A DNA stretch of 64,000 nt. It comes from Anoplolepis gracilipes (taxonomy: Eukaryota; Arthropoda; Insecta; Hymenoptera; Formicidae). The stretch is from positions 9,412,233-9,476,232 of the forward strand of contig NC_132973.1 in the NCBI RefSeq assembly GCF_047496725.1, written 5' to 3'. The notes beneath the pieces were generated by a model. It was not told where the DNA came from. It ran no database searches and saw only the letters and a list, made by a program, of their open reading frames with translations. Position 1 is the first letter of the stretch. The number at the start of each line of letters is the position of its first letter. A program made the translations under genes and the position numbers. Shown one piece after another: positions 1 through 12,749 of the stretch.

Positions 1-1371
1 ATTCCATCACGCGAACGCGGGATTTTGTATTGGTAGAACGGTATAAAATATATTCCATTTTTCGAAAAGACGATTGCTCGGATTAATACGACCGATCGCG
101 CTAGTCGCATCGCGCACGTGTCTGTCCAAATGTACATCGAGATATACAAAATTTTCTATCAAGGTTGACCAGGGGAAATTAGAAGTCGCATGATTTCTCA
201 CGTACAAAGACCGGCCGTGTGCGACCGATTTACGTCACGAACTTCCAATGTCACGTTTGGTCTCGCGTGCGAGGTCGGCGGAGGATAATCTTTATGAAAC
301 CGGAACAGAAAGAAATTTGTATGTCGAAATGTTTTCAAAATTCATGAAATTTCTAGTTCTACACGCTTTTATGCTTTCATTATTGCGATAAAGAGGAGGA
401 AATGTTTTATTTTTACAAGAGCTTTTTAATTATACTGTTGTGTTACATGATTACCCGGTTGTTCGTTGAACGATCCACCGTTTGAACATCGTTCTTTTTA
501 TGAGCTCTGATCTAATGCTTCTTCGGCCTGATACAAGATGCATCCGGAAGTGCATCAGAATTACTCTTATAGACACCTTACAATTCATAGGGAAAAAATA
601 AAACGCTGTAATTGCGGGATTGGAATTTTGCTACTATTAAGCACAAGCGTGTAATTCTTGACATGTGTTTCCTGACTTTTTTTTTTTTATCAAAGTATCA
701 TCGTTGTTTATGAGAAGTAAGTCTCACAATTAGAAGCTATAGCTTCTTTTGTAACTGTAATTAGAGATTGTCTGTTTTATTTCTCACAAAAAATTTGCAT
801 CCATGAGGATGGCGCATAATTACAATTTAAAATATCTAAAGTCTAAAATATCTCTGATTTAATTGGAGATCAAAACATTGATTTAGATATCAATCAATCA
901 CGAAAACTACGCATAGTTGAAAAGCATCGATTCTTCACAAGATACCACGATTTAGTGGTATTAGTTTAATATAAATTCTTTTAACAGAATTGACTTTGCA
1001 CTACAGTAATAAAGGAACTATTCAGTTAATATCAGACTTAAAAAATAATATATTAAGAGGTTTTTGGAAGGAGAGGAAAAGGATTCCTCAATAAATTAAT
1101 TATCATCATCTATTTTAAATTGTTATAAATTACTATAGATTGACATAAATTGCATAAATTAGCGATCGCGTTCGTTGCTTTATTAGTAAGTTTTTTCCTT
1201 TTTCACACAAAATATTCTTTTTACCTTGGTGCAAAGTTGACTCTATCGGACCAATTCACCTTAACATCCGATCGGCGACCAATTCGGTCAACGAGGAAGG
1301 CCATCGTTGCGCGAATGGTCTCGTACAATCGCGAGGATCTCGTCAAGTAGCCATATATCATGCCTTTCCAG
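1..1371. other. Upstream of the first recognised trehalase exon
   Basis: AT-rich DNA without a recognisable coding exon. The trehalase exon at 1372 starts two bases into a serine codon, so at least one upstream coding exon with the signal peptide must exist. I could not find it here with confidence; it probably lies left of the window. A hydrophobic open frame at about 1150-1350 opens with TTG, not ATG, has no usable donor in the right phase, and was not accepted. Confidence 0.6.
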
Positions 1372-4300
1372 TGAGATATACTGCCATGGTGAGCTGCTGC
1401 ACACGATACAGATGGCCAGCGTGTACAAGGACTCCAAGCACTTCGTCGATATGAAAATGAAACGATCGGTGAACGAGACGTTGGCGTCGTTCCGGGCCTT
1501 TATGAAGAGTGTGAACAACGCACCGACCAAACACCAGGTAGAGAAGTTCATCAATGATACGTTTGAGCCGCCGGGCTACGAGTTCGAGGAATGGGATCCG
1601 GCCGATTGGACGGAGAACCCCAAGTTCCTCCAGAAGATCGAGGATGACGAGCTGCGAAAATTCGGCTCCGATCTCAATCATATCTGGAAACAGCTGGGCA
1701 GAAAGATGCGGGAGGACGTAAGAATCAACGAGGACCTATATTCGATCATTTACGTGCCGAACCCCGTAATCGTACCCGGTGGTCGATTTCGCGAGTTTTA
1801 TTACTGGGACTCGTACTGGATCATCAAGGGCCTGCTACTGTCTGAGATGTACAGCACTGTGAAGGGCATGCTTAACAATTTCGTGTCGATAGTGGACAAG
1901 ATAGGCTTTATACCGAACGGTGGTAGAGTCTACTATAAGATGCGTTCGCATCCGCCGCTGCTGATACCTATGGTCGACGAGTATCTAAAAGTCACTCACG
2001 ACGATGCCTGGTTGAAGGAGAATCTCTGGTTGTTGGAGAAGGAATTCAATTTCTGGATGATAAATAGGACCGTGGATGTCGAAATAGATGGGATTAATTA
2101 CACGCTTGCTAGATACTTCGAGGAGTCGTCAGGTCCTCGACCAGAATCCTATAAGTAAGTGTATCGTGATTCTTGTACATTCAATGACAAGGATGATAAT
2201 GCAGATTTTGCGAGAAGCAATCATCTAGAGTCGAAGCGAAATTTATTTAGGATATTATTTTGAAAAATTTCAATGTAATTTATGGACTCTCTCTTCATTA
2301 ATGGATTCTTATAAATATTAATTTTCATATATTGCGTAAAATAATTGGGTCTTGAAAAATTTCTGATTTTGTTATAAGACCTTTGAAGAGAAATTTTGTA
2401 AACGAAATGGCTAACAATAAGTATTGTCAATTTTGATCAACTTCGGCTCAGTTTTGACTTTCGGTTTTTTTAATCTCGCGATTTTTGATGGTCAGGGAGG
2501 ACTATCTAACGAGTGAAAGTTTTCGAACCGCCGAAGAGAAGGACAATTATTATTCGGAATTGAAAACAGCGGCCGAGTCCGGATGGGATTTTTCCAGTCG
2601 ATGGTTTGTACACGAGGGTACCAACAAGGGTAATTATCATTCTTTAATTGCTTTCCGCGCGATGAAAATGGAAGTCTTTCTGGATGAGCAACGTTGGGCA
2701 CAATATTACACATATACATGTTACGCGAGTTCAATTAAAATAACTCTGATGGATGGATAAAGCGTGTTATCGCACAAATGCCAGAAGATGACGTACCATG
2801 TTAATTGTAAAAACCATCTTTCATTTAAAAGAAGGAAAAAAGAATATAAGAAACTGTATATGAATTGTCTTACGTTAAATGAATTGAATTTTTTTTTATA
2901 TGCTTCTACAAAATGATATAAAAACGATGAAAGAAGCTAAAATACTTTTTTGTTTGTTTGACATAACTTTTTATGTCTTGTGAATTGAAGTTATAATGAT
3001 ATATTACATAGATGTACACCTACGCGCGGTATAGCCATTATTGTGCTACGTATTCCATAATTATTCCACATTAAACAGCGTATCTTCAATGAGATCTGCG
3101 CGCGCCGTCAAGGCTCTCTGTCTCGTTTCCTAAGTGAAAGCCTTGCTCGAGGCATCAGTACTCTAAAATCCATTTTTGCAAAACCAAGTGTTGCAATTCA
3201 GGATTGTTAGATCGTGTCGCTTTTGTAATATTCAGATTGCCCTACCTTGCTCAATTCTATCTTAATTAAAAATCCAATTTGGCATATTAAAAAGTACAAC
3301 CTTTTATCTTCTTACTCCTACATAATGAAGACCAAGGAAACAAAAAAAAAATGATTTGGAAGGAAACTCGACTGACGAGACGCGAATTTCAGGTAATCTA
3401 ACGAATCTCAAGGCTAGATCGATAATTCCGGTCGATTTGAACGCTATAATATATCGAAATGCCGTGCTGCTGGCGCAGTACAATCGTCAGATGGGCAACG
3501 AGACAAAGGCCGCGTATTATGACAACATAGCGGAGAAGTGGAAGGAGGCGGTTGGGAACGTGTTGTGGCACGAGGAGGTGGGCGCCTGGTTGGACTACGA
3601 TATCCTGAACGACATCAAGCGAGATTACTTTTATCCGACCAACATCTTGCCACTCTGGACGAATTGTTACGACACCTCAAAGAGGGCGGAATATGTGTCG
3701 AAAGTGCTCAAATATCTTGAAAAGAGTCAGATCATGTTGAATCACGGCGGCATCCCAACCACGTTGGAACACTCTGGCGAACAATGGGACTATCCTAATG
3801 CCTGGCCGCCTCTTCAGTATTTCTTCATCATGTCGTTGAACAACACGGGCGACCCATGGGCGCAGAGGCTGGCTTACGAGATCAGTCAGAGATGGGTCCG
3901 TAGTAACTATAAGGCTTTCAACGAAACGCACAGCATGTACGAAAAGGTAATTTCATAGATGAAAAGAAAATAAGGTTAAACAATAATAAGTTTTAAAAAA
4001 GTTATTGTGTCGTATTAAAAAAGAATCGTATTGAGGGAAAAAAAAACCTTTTTACTTTGTATGAGTTTACATAACTTGTTTTTAGAGGGGGGAATTTCTA
4101 AAATGGGGGAAATTTAAATTCTGTTTGCAGTATGACGCGACCGTCTCGGGCGGACACGGTGGTGGAGGTGAGTACGAAGTACAGCTTGGTTTCGGCTGGT
4201 CAAACGGGCTCGTTATGGTTTTGCTGGATAAGTATGGTGACAGATTGACCGCGGAGGATTACTTCATGCCGGGCGACGTGGTCGAGAACGCGGCTCCACC

Positions 4301-7300
4301 GCAGACCATTTCAACGGCTGGTCAAATGCTGACCGGGGTTCTAGCTCTCATCATATCGGTAGCAGCAGGATTTATAGGGTGAGGTGAGTGTGTCAAACCG
4401 ATAGGAGAAAAATATTTTAAATAGAATAGAAAAGATTCGACTTTTTATCTTTATAAAATTATAAAGTCATGTTAATGTGAAATATTCAAGTTTTTTCAAT
4501 TAATTAATAATATGTATGATAGTACATTAAATATTAAAAGAATGTCTTCTTTTGCTTTTTGTTTCAGATATGCACGTGATCTAGATCGGCTAGGATAAAG
4601 TTTAAAAAAATAGAAAGATCGATATAGGTGATAATAGGTACTCGAAGAGAACGCGAAGAGAACGAGAAGTTGAGCTAAATAATATGTTCGCCTTTTTTCC
4701 TTGATTTATTTAAGACTCGATAATCGGTTGATCGCGATGAAGAAAGATCGCATAACGGGTAAAGGGACCAAATAGAAGCAAGTGCGGGCACTATCCTTCT
4801 TACGAATATTATTGTAAGACATTCCGAGTATGCGCGAAAGGATCTCGCGCTTATTTTTACTCTCTTGCCACAACATACGTGCTTCCAAAGATTATTCCAT
4901 AAACTATAGAAAATATATATTATATATATATTTTTTTAATAATATTCGCATTTAAGTATTACATCAGAAGGGACACGAATCTTTATTGTTGGCTTACTCG
5001 CGATATACTGTCGATATAGCGTACTTACCAATTTTTAAATTCTATATGATATGTATACACACAATATTTATACACAATTCCATTTCACATATTTTTCGTG
5101 ATTTACAATCTTTATAAAAAAAAAAAAAAAAATACGTATGTTTAGAGTACGTAATATCGATTTTTTCTCCTGAGATTATTATCTCTAGGAGATACATATA
5201 TCGCTAGTATGCCTAAACATATTTGCAACATGTGCCTTTTTAGCTATGGAATTATATCATATTATAAGAATATCGTGACCCTTCTCTCTCTCTCTCTCGC
5301 TGACGAATAACGTAAGCAAGATTTATCGCTAGACAATCGTCTATATTACTTAATTGTTCCATCAGACGTGCGCTGTTACAAGGGATATTCTGTGATTATT
5401 TAACGAACTGCTTCGCTGGTCGAGCCATGTTCTAGTATCCTTCTATTGCAGAAGTTTATCCTTTGTTTTCGTATCTAAAACTTTGGAAATATTGTAGGCG
5501 ATCTTGAATTTAGAGTCTCTACCAACGTATATTATTTCATTCTGAAATTAGCCATTAACTACTATATTAGTATTATTAGATAAATTATTATGTCGCACAT
5601 ATAATATGTATGTAACAAACAAAACTCGACATCTCCGAAATATTCCGGAGATAGTCAGAGAAAGGTTCCTCGAAAGGGAAGAGGAAGGATATAAGAAGGT
5701 GCAATGTGAGAAAGTTTAAGGTAAGAGTTTCAGCAGGACTAGAAGTTACAAATAAACGGTATAACGAAAAAGGTTCCGCTCTCTCTCTCTCTCTCTCTCT
5801 TTCTCTCTTCTTGGAAAGAAGAGTGGACTCATCTAGTCAGTTTGCGTACGACGCTTAGCTATCTTATTTTTATGAGTCGCAATAGTGAGATATATTGTGA
5901 AGGTTGAGCGTCGCCAAAATTACTCCTCTAATCTTCGTCGTCGTGAAGGGTACCTTAAATATAGCTTAAATGGACGAATAAGACGGAGCGTGTTGAGTTG
6001 AGGAAAACATGAGATAGCAATGGACGAACGCAGCCGTCATAAACAACGGTTGACAGTTCATAACGATGACAGATAGTTTACTTTCAATTCGCGAATTGTT
6101 ACCTCTATATTTTATAATCCTCTCTTGTGTGCATTCGCAATAATCATTCCCTTTGTAGTAAAAATTATCGCGAAATACATATATATTAGAATTACGATCT
6201 CACGAACACTATTATGCGCACTCATCGAATCTATTGAATAGATTCTAATGAAAAATAAAGCGTATAAGAAACCAGAAAGATGTATTTTTGAAGAAGGAAG
6301 ATTTATTATATGATATATTTATTATTATTAGAGAACAATTTTTATTCGATGAATATATACGAAACACAATATCAATACATAATTACTCTACATGCGTTTT
6401 AAATATCGATACAATTTTACAATTTACTTATTGTAAAGTTAAGCATAGAGTATTAATGAACTCGCTGATATTTCTATCTCAGAGGACGCGCGCTCTTTTA
6501 GTTATGTCAGCCAAGATGACATTTAATAACGCATGCGTAGATGTATACAAATATCGCGTCTATCTCTTGCCGTGTAAGATATTGCATGATTTTTTTTCTA
6601 AGCCCTGATTATTTGATACAATTCAAAAACGATTATTTTTATTAAACGAGTACGCTATATATTTTCTTTTCGTAATATATTTATACGAATGCGAGTGTGT
6701 TACACGCATGCTCCTTGCATCCACAAGTCCATACACCTCCTTGTACGATAACTTAATAAAATAAATAAATCAAATGTATGTCTCCACGTAAACCATCCTA
6801 TAATACATCAGCATTGCATGTAGCCATTTGTTATTTTTTACGCGTATAATATTTTTAAATGTTAAAAAAAAAACATTTCAGAAATACTTGGTTGGATAAA
6901 GAACACATTTCTTCATTCTGTTTTGAGTTTGGTAAGTTTGTGTCTAAAACACAATATAACTGGATCGAGAATTAATTTAAAAAAAAAATTACACTTATCA
7001 GATACAATTTTTAAATCGATATTTTCTCTAATACACGATATTAAGTGATTAGAAATCAAATATAATTTACAAATCCTTGAAACGTAATTTTATTGTATTT
7101 ATTCCGATGTATTATATATTTAATTCCTCAAGGTTGAGACATGACAATTAAAAAGACATTCGTATTAAGAATAGCGTGGCAGGTACATTTTGAAACATTT
7201 GCGTAAGAATAAGAAGAATTGTTAATTTTGCAAGGATATGTCTTTCAATAGATGACATTTAAGCCTTTGTTACTGCGACATTTATCATTCCATTGCGCTG

Positions 7301-9094
7301 CGCAAGTGGAACTTTTCGCGCACTACGAACCGCCTTCAATGAGCGCCTAGTCTACCGTCAATAGTAATTACACAGATAATAGTCAAGTTCGCGATGAGGT
7401 TGTACAGGGTGGCTCAAAAGATACGTACTAATGATTTGGAGAAAAATTTTAAAAACCATCCCTTTAAAAGCGAAAGTTTAATTCGAAGAAAAAAACTTTG
7501 AGTATTTGAAAGCATGAAAGTTTAATTTGAAGATTTTTATTTGTGTCAAATAAAAAAATCCAACGAAACCTTTATCCAGGAATTTTAAAAATGTAAATAT
7601 CTCACAATGCAGTAAACTAGGAAATTTCACGCTATATCAATTTTTTATTACTTGTCTAAAAATAGCTATAGGGAGAGAGATAAGAGATAAAAACGTTTGA
7701 ACAATTTAATGCGAGTATTCAGATCTTTGATACATAAAATTGAATGTATTTTGCGGATTAATTTTTTTTTTTTTTTAATTTTGAATGCACTCACAAAATG
7801 CACTCTCTTATTTTCAATAACGCATGTTTTTTAGGCACCTCGGATACATAACACTGTTGCACAGTCGCACTTATTTTACGACGTTGTCGCGATAGATGTG
7901 ATGAAGCTACTAGTTTCTATCCATCAGTACTCTCGTGTGAAGGTACCGATAAAATTACCAGCACACATGGTGCCGAGAGAAAGAGGAGGAAACGAATGGC
8001 CGCCAGTGAATATACACGTGATAAAGGCGTGACTGCATTTGCCATTCAAGCTTTTTGCGTAAATTCCTGTCTACATTAGATCGCGCTCAAGGACCGATCG
8101 TATTGATATGACATGGTAATTCCGTACGAGATATTTATATATCAGTGAGCATAAACAAAGTTATAAAAATGCACTGATGAAAAAAAGTATTTTTTTAAAC
8201 ACTTGATTCAACAAATAAGATTAAGAAGAGAGAAGAAATTGTATTTTTTTCCAAATTCAGTAAATGTGTTGAAACAAGATATCTCCTGCAGAAAAGGGAT
8301 GTGTGAACACTGTGTAATACAATGTCAGAAAAACTTTATAATAGTGAAATGTCATTTAAAAAATGAATAAAAATTTTAATTTTGTATTTTAAATAAATTC
8401 TTTATGTGTTTAGGTATACATATTTTTATTGGAAATGAAATTTATGTTAAAATGTTTAAAAAAACTCGACGTGAATTTTATGTTTGTACGTAGGATAATG
8501 TGATGACACGTCACTTGCACCGTATTGTTAGAGCGCATATATTGATAATTATGATAATCCGAATTTTTAAGCTTTCTTATAAATGTATCTCTTGAAGAGA
8601 ATTAATACTTGGATAAAGAAATCTTGATATTTCCGATATAGTGATAGATATATAATAATAATCGTCAAAATCAGAGAATTATCGAAACAGCGCAAATAGA
8701 TGGATTATTCATCGCGATATTATGTAATATTAAGTTTTTTTTTTTAAAGCGCAAAGAGTCATATTATTAAGTAATTTATCGTGCAAAATATATTATTTGG
8801 CAAAAACTACTTGTAAATCTCAGTCCTCCAATCGATTAAACGAGGAAACTTAAAGATTTACGGAGCAAAATCTCTTCAGATTCTCAGAAATTCATAATCT
8901 ATAGAGGAAAAACTTTAGTATGTTGTATATAATCGGTTTCTTTTTTCCACAGGATGGTCATGTACAAGAGACGACAGTATTACGGGCCCGGTCCGTCGAC
9001 GATGCCGAACAAGAGACAGGGATTGTCAAGCGGTAGCAACTTGTACCGGAAGAGGATCGCGTACACCGAGTTGAAGGACATGAACAATGATTGA
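1372..9094 (+). CDS. Treh: Trehalase, membrane-bound type (5' exon missing)
   Basis: Alpha,alpha-trehalase (glycoside hydrolase 37), which splits trehalose, the main insect blood sugar, into two glucoses at the cell surface. Exons: <1372-2154, 2496-2629, 3393-3946, 4131-4378, 8953-9094. With the two missing bases these give about 620 residues in one open frame. Both family signatures are present: PGGRFREFYYWDSYW (near 1775-1820) and QWDYPNAWPP (near 3782-3812). ESGWDFSSRW holds the probable catalytic acid Asp. The SMYEK/YDA junction followed by GGHGGGGEYEVQLGFGW holds the glycine-rich motif and a probable base Glu. The 4131 exon ends in a hydrophobic span of about 20 residues (LTGVLALIISVAAGFIG). 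The far exon at 8953 adds a basic tail (MVMYKRRQYYGPGP..., ending YTELKDMNND). The last intron is 4.6 kb. An AATAAA lies at about 9568. The N-terminal signal peptide is not seen. The family call is secure; the 5' end is open. Confidence 0.95.
4379..4389 (+). promoter_or_regulatory. Competing trehalase splice donors
   Basis: Two donors lie five bases apart. GTGAGG begins at 4379 and joins in frame to the tail exon at 8953. GTGAGT begins at 4384 and is the better consensus, but using it, or not splicing, retains an in-frame TGA at 4380-4382, so the protein would end just after the hydrophobic segment. A possible acceptor for the second donor is the TTTCAG ending at 4567. The choice would decide whether the enzyme has a cytoplasmic tail. 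This is read from the sequence; use of either site is inference. Confidence 0.55.
4390..8952 (+). other. Long last intron of trehalase
   Basis: AT-rich intron of about 4.6 kb. It contains CT microsatellites (near 5281-5298 and 5776-5808), A and T runs, and no open frame with coding character. The part from 4568 onward may be the 3' untranslated region of a short trehalase transcript. A sequence near 7404 (TACAGGGTGGCTCAAAAG) resembles a transposon end, but no partner end was found. Confidence 0.5.
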
Positions 9095-11172
9095 TGACCG
9101 TCCGTCATCTAGACCGAATATCGATTTGTTACATGACTAGTGAAAAAAAAGTATTCGCACAAATACAAGAAAAGAAGGAAAAAAGCAACCGGGAGAGAAT
9201 GAAAAAAGTGGAGCCAGGATCAAGTCGTCGCAGATGTTCCGAAATGACAGAGCGATATGTACTCGTTAGGTATCCTGAGGAGAGCGAGACTGGCTGACTT
9301 ATCGAGGTGGAGGATATTCTTATCTCTACTGATGAGAAAATACTGGGGTTTGAAGACAGAATCATCGTTTCGATGACAGTCTTCCAATTTATGAAACCGA
9401 ACAACGATAAAATTAATGACACAGGTTCTCGGAAGCATTGAAACCAAAGTCTTAAGAAACGCTTGGTTCTAATCGCTGCTTCCGTCAAGTAGTGTTCGCC
9501 GAAAAGTTTGAAGAGAGAACGAGAGATAAGAAAGAAGTAGGCGTAGTAAATATAGTGTAAAAATTAAAATAAAAAGAGAAAATGTGTGCAGGTGCGTGTG
9601 CATAAGACTCCACTCTAGCAGGATATAGTTTTAGTTTAGCGAAATATAAATATTAAACAGAAAAAAATAATGGAATTTCATAAATTATTTATTGACTTCT
9701 TCGACAAAAAAAGGTACAATTTTGCGCAGGATCTTTACACAGCGTCTTTCTAAGCAGGATCTATAAACGTATTTAAATGTTTTTCAAACGTCAAAAGAAA
9801 AACTATACTCTTATAAATATACTGTCACTGCTTTGATAAGCTCTTCTACGGGCTAATTTTTAGGATTATCTTGCAAATAATCTCTTTATAAGTGCAAAAT
9901 CAAAACACTACAACACTAGAATGTTGAGCTAAAAATCCTACGGTGCCATCCAACTATCGTACGTACGAAAATTAATTCTGTACAACGTTACGTGTATATA
10001 TATCCAGCGACGTGAGAAAGTGTGTGCGTTTTTTATGAATGTATAGTGACTCGTGAGCAGCGATTTTATAATAAAGCAATTGAAAAAAAGAAAAAAAGGA
10101 GCGGCCAAAACAAAGGGTCTGCTATTTGCAAATACGAACGGTTAAATGTATGCATGTGAAAATGCGAGAATGACCTAAAATATGTATGCGGTTTAAAAAA
10201 ATGTGCACGTGCAAGCAGGAGTATCGTGAAATTGTAAGTATAAATAAATAAATAAATAATTTATTTATTTATACATTTATACAATGTATATATACATAAT
10301 TTAAATAATACGTAGATAGTGAATAATTGACTATTGATGAGATCGTTGTATTTTTGCTGATATTTTTATAAACGAGCGAGCACATACGCCCACGTTAATA
10401 TCGATCCGCGGGCATATATGTTCGCTAAAAATCGATGCGTCGTGTACGACAGTTTATTATTATTTTTTTTTTTTTATCAGCCCCACGTTAAATTTTACGA
10501 TATTGTAATAGAAGGTTGAAAGTTTCTTTGTCAATCTTTTCGAAAGAGCTTTCACGCGCTCAATTAATTTTATTCCATAGAACGAATATAATTTCATGAT
10601 ATATTTATATTTCATTTAGCGTAAAGAGTAAGACTTTATAGAGTTCTCTTAGAGCTGTCGAAAGAGTTACTTTCCAGAGGGTATATTATTAAATATATCA
10701 ATTGCAACTGTAATTTGGTATATATTTTGCTCTCTCGTTATTACGTATTTTAACTGCACACTCTCCAAACAATATTGTAATTTTTTCACCATGATGGAGC
10801 GTTTGAATGTATAGATGATATATACAAAAATTTGATTTTCCACCAGTATGTATATGTATTATTCGAGAATACCTAATGCTTGTTTGTAAGACATCCGAAA
10901 AAATCTCTAAAAGCATAGAACCTATTTCAATTACGAACGTTTCATAAATCACGGTCTAAGTTAAATTGTAAATAATTTTATATACAATAACATATATACA
11001 GAAAGAGAAGAGAAATACGTAGAAAGATATCTGATAAGTGTTATAAGTTAAAGGAAAAATTCAACATATTAAATATTTCTTTCTCTCTTCTATTTCTTGT
11101 ATATATATATAAATACTATATTTTATGTTGTATTTATAAAAAAACCATCAATATATATACTTGTATTACTTA
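9095..11172. other. Trehalase 3' UTR and spacer
   Basis: The first 500 bases are less AT-rich and are probably 3' untranslated region, with a candidate AATAAA at 9568-9573. Further on the sequence is AT-rich, with a palindromic AAATAAATAAATTATTTATTT-type stretch near 10235-10275. I see no gene. Confidence 0.5.
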
Positions 11173-11174
11173 TA

Positions 11175-11359
11175 CAGTCGGACCTCTTATCCTACGACAT
11201 TTTCGGTTCCGAATCTTCTCCTTAAACCTCTGATCCTACGACAAAAATTTGAGAGTGGGGGTATAATTCCCCTTTCGCGGTCGGAGCATGAGAGGATTTT
11301 TTGTCGTAAGATAAGAGGTTTCGTAGCATAAAAGGGTCGTAGGATAAAAGGTCCGACTG
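11175..11359. mobile_element. Small Tc1/mariner-pogo-like inverted-repeat element
   Basis: A 185-bp non-autonomous DNA element. The left end begins CAGTCGGACCTCTTATCC; the right end read in reverse begins CAGTCGGACCTTTTATCC, and the match continues for about 24 bp with one mismatch. TA flanks both ends (11173-11174 and 11360-11361), as expected for a TA target duplication. CAGT-type ends followed by a C-C-T...TTATCC pattern resemble pogo-like families. There is no transposase inside. The superfamily is inferred from the ends. Confidence 0.75.
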
Positions 11360-11361
11360 TA

Positions 11362-12433
11362 TATAAATAGAGCCTGTGTTAGATTCATCGAATTAAATTG
11401 CTGTACACGACGCATTTAACCGAATGCCTAGAACAAGTAAAACAGACAATTAAACGAAGATACAGTCGATTTATAATAACTACTAATAGAGAACGACAAT
11501 CTTTTAAGAGAATCATCTATTTTCATCATCATAAGTAGAATGTTTGGCGTCATGCTAGCTGTGATCCTTGGCTCTTATTGTCATTTACCTATTTTTAGAT
11601 TATTGCAATCATATATATATAATGTGGAGCATATTGCCAAAAGATGCGATAAGCATACGAATCCAAGATGAATGACGTTACGCAATAATTAATCGGCTAA
11701 AAATATCTAAATCGTGTTTAGTTGTAATTTAGGTTTTAAATATTTTATTAGTGTACGTATACACACATACATATTTAATAATATCTGAAATATTTCGAGT
11801 GAATCTTCGTTTAAAGTTTAAATAATGATGACAATGAAAGAAAACTGAAGATAGTTGAAGAGTACATCATGGAACATTAGCATGTATTCTTTTTTATCGC
11901 AAGTGTCCTAAGTGTAAATAGTTTCATCTTATTTTTAGATACTGTAATCAGAACTCTTGATACTCTAGTTGTGCAGTTTTTTATAGTTAATAATTTTATT
12001 TAATTTTGACTTTAATCTATTTACATTGTATGTAAATCATTATACAAATGTCTAAAAAAATTGATACGAGAACAATCATTATTAGAAATATCGAATTAGA
12101 ATTATCTAAAAGTTTTATTATAATATAATATATTTTTATCATTAAAAATATTTTCTGTAAAATAGGTTGGTGCAGCAATGAGATACATATTTTAAATTTT
12201 ATGATCAAGATGAAATTATCTTACACTCCAAAGTTATATATGAGAAAAACGACCATTTCTTTTATAAATTTTGACAAAAATGAATTAAAGAATTTAACAA
12301 AAAAAAGCAAAACTCAGTTATGCTTCAAGGACCATTTTCCTTTTTACTCTCATTTATGCGTAAAAACTACAACAAGAGAGAGAAAGGAATGCGGTTGTAT
12401 ATATAATAAAGTTCTACAAATATCAATTAGATA
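11362..12433. other. AT-rich spacer
   Basis: No gene or structured element recognised. Open frames here are short and of low complexity. Confidence 0.5.
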
Positions 12434-12435
12434 TA

Positions 12436-12747
12436 CAGAGTGTTCATTTGAAAAGTTTCCCTGTTTATTTTGTGACCGATTAATTTTTGCGAAAAATACC
12501 GAAAGACGTCAATTTTGTTTTCGAGAGAAACGTACAAATACGATAAATGCAACGGTATTATTTCATCGCTTTCGCAGGGGTAACTACCCTTTCAAAAATC
12601 TTAAATAACAATAGGAGTTAAATGGCATATAATTTTAAAGGTCTTTTGAACCTTTCTCTTTACAACCGCGTTGGTTTTTTTTATTGAATGAATATTTTTC
12701 GAGAAATCGTACTAGTTTCCACCGAAACTTTTCAAATGAACACCCTG
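12436..12747. mobile_element. MITE with 25-bp terminal inverted repeats
   Basis: A 312-bp element. The left end reads CAGAGTGTTCATTTGAAAAG and the right end in reverse reads CAGGGTGTTCATTTGAAAAG; the match runs 25 bp with two differences. TA (possibly TATA) is repeated outside both ends. It encodes no transposase. The ends and TA flanks fit a Tc1/mariner-type miniature element, which is inference. Confidence 0.75.
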
Positions 12748-12749
12748 TA

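Noticed and set aside
1150..1350. Hydrophobic frame that looks like a signal peptide just upstream of the trehalase exon
   Set aside because: It opens with TTG, has no ATG in frame, and has no donor in the phase needed to join 1372.
7404..7440. Transposon-like end TACAGGGTGGCTCAAAAG
   Set aside because: No matching inverted end or target duplication found nearby.
9129..9488. 119-codon open frame antisense to the end of the trehalase transcript
   Set aside because: No recognisable family; lies in the probable 3' UTR; no splice or promoter support.
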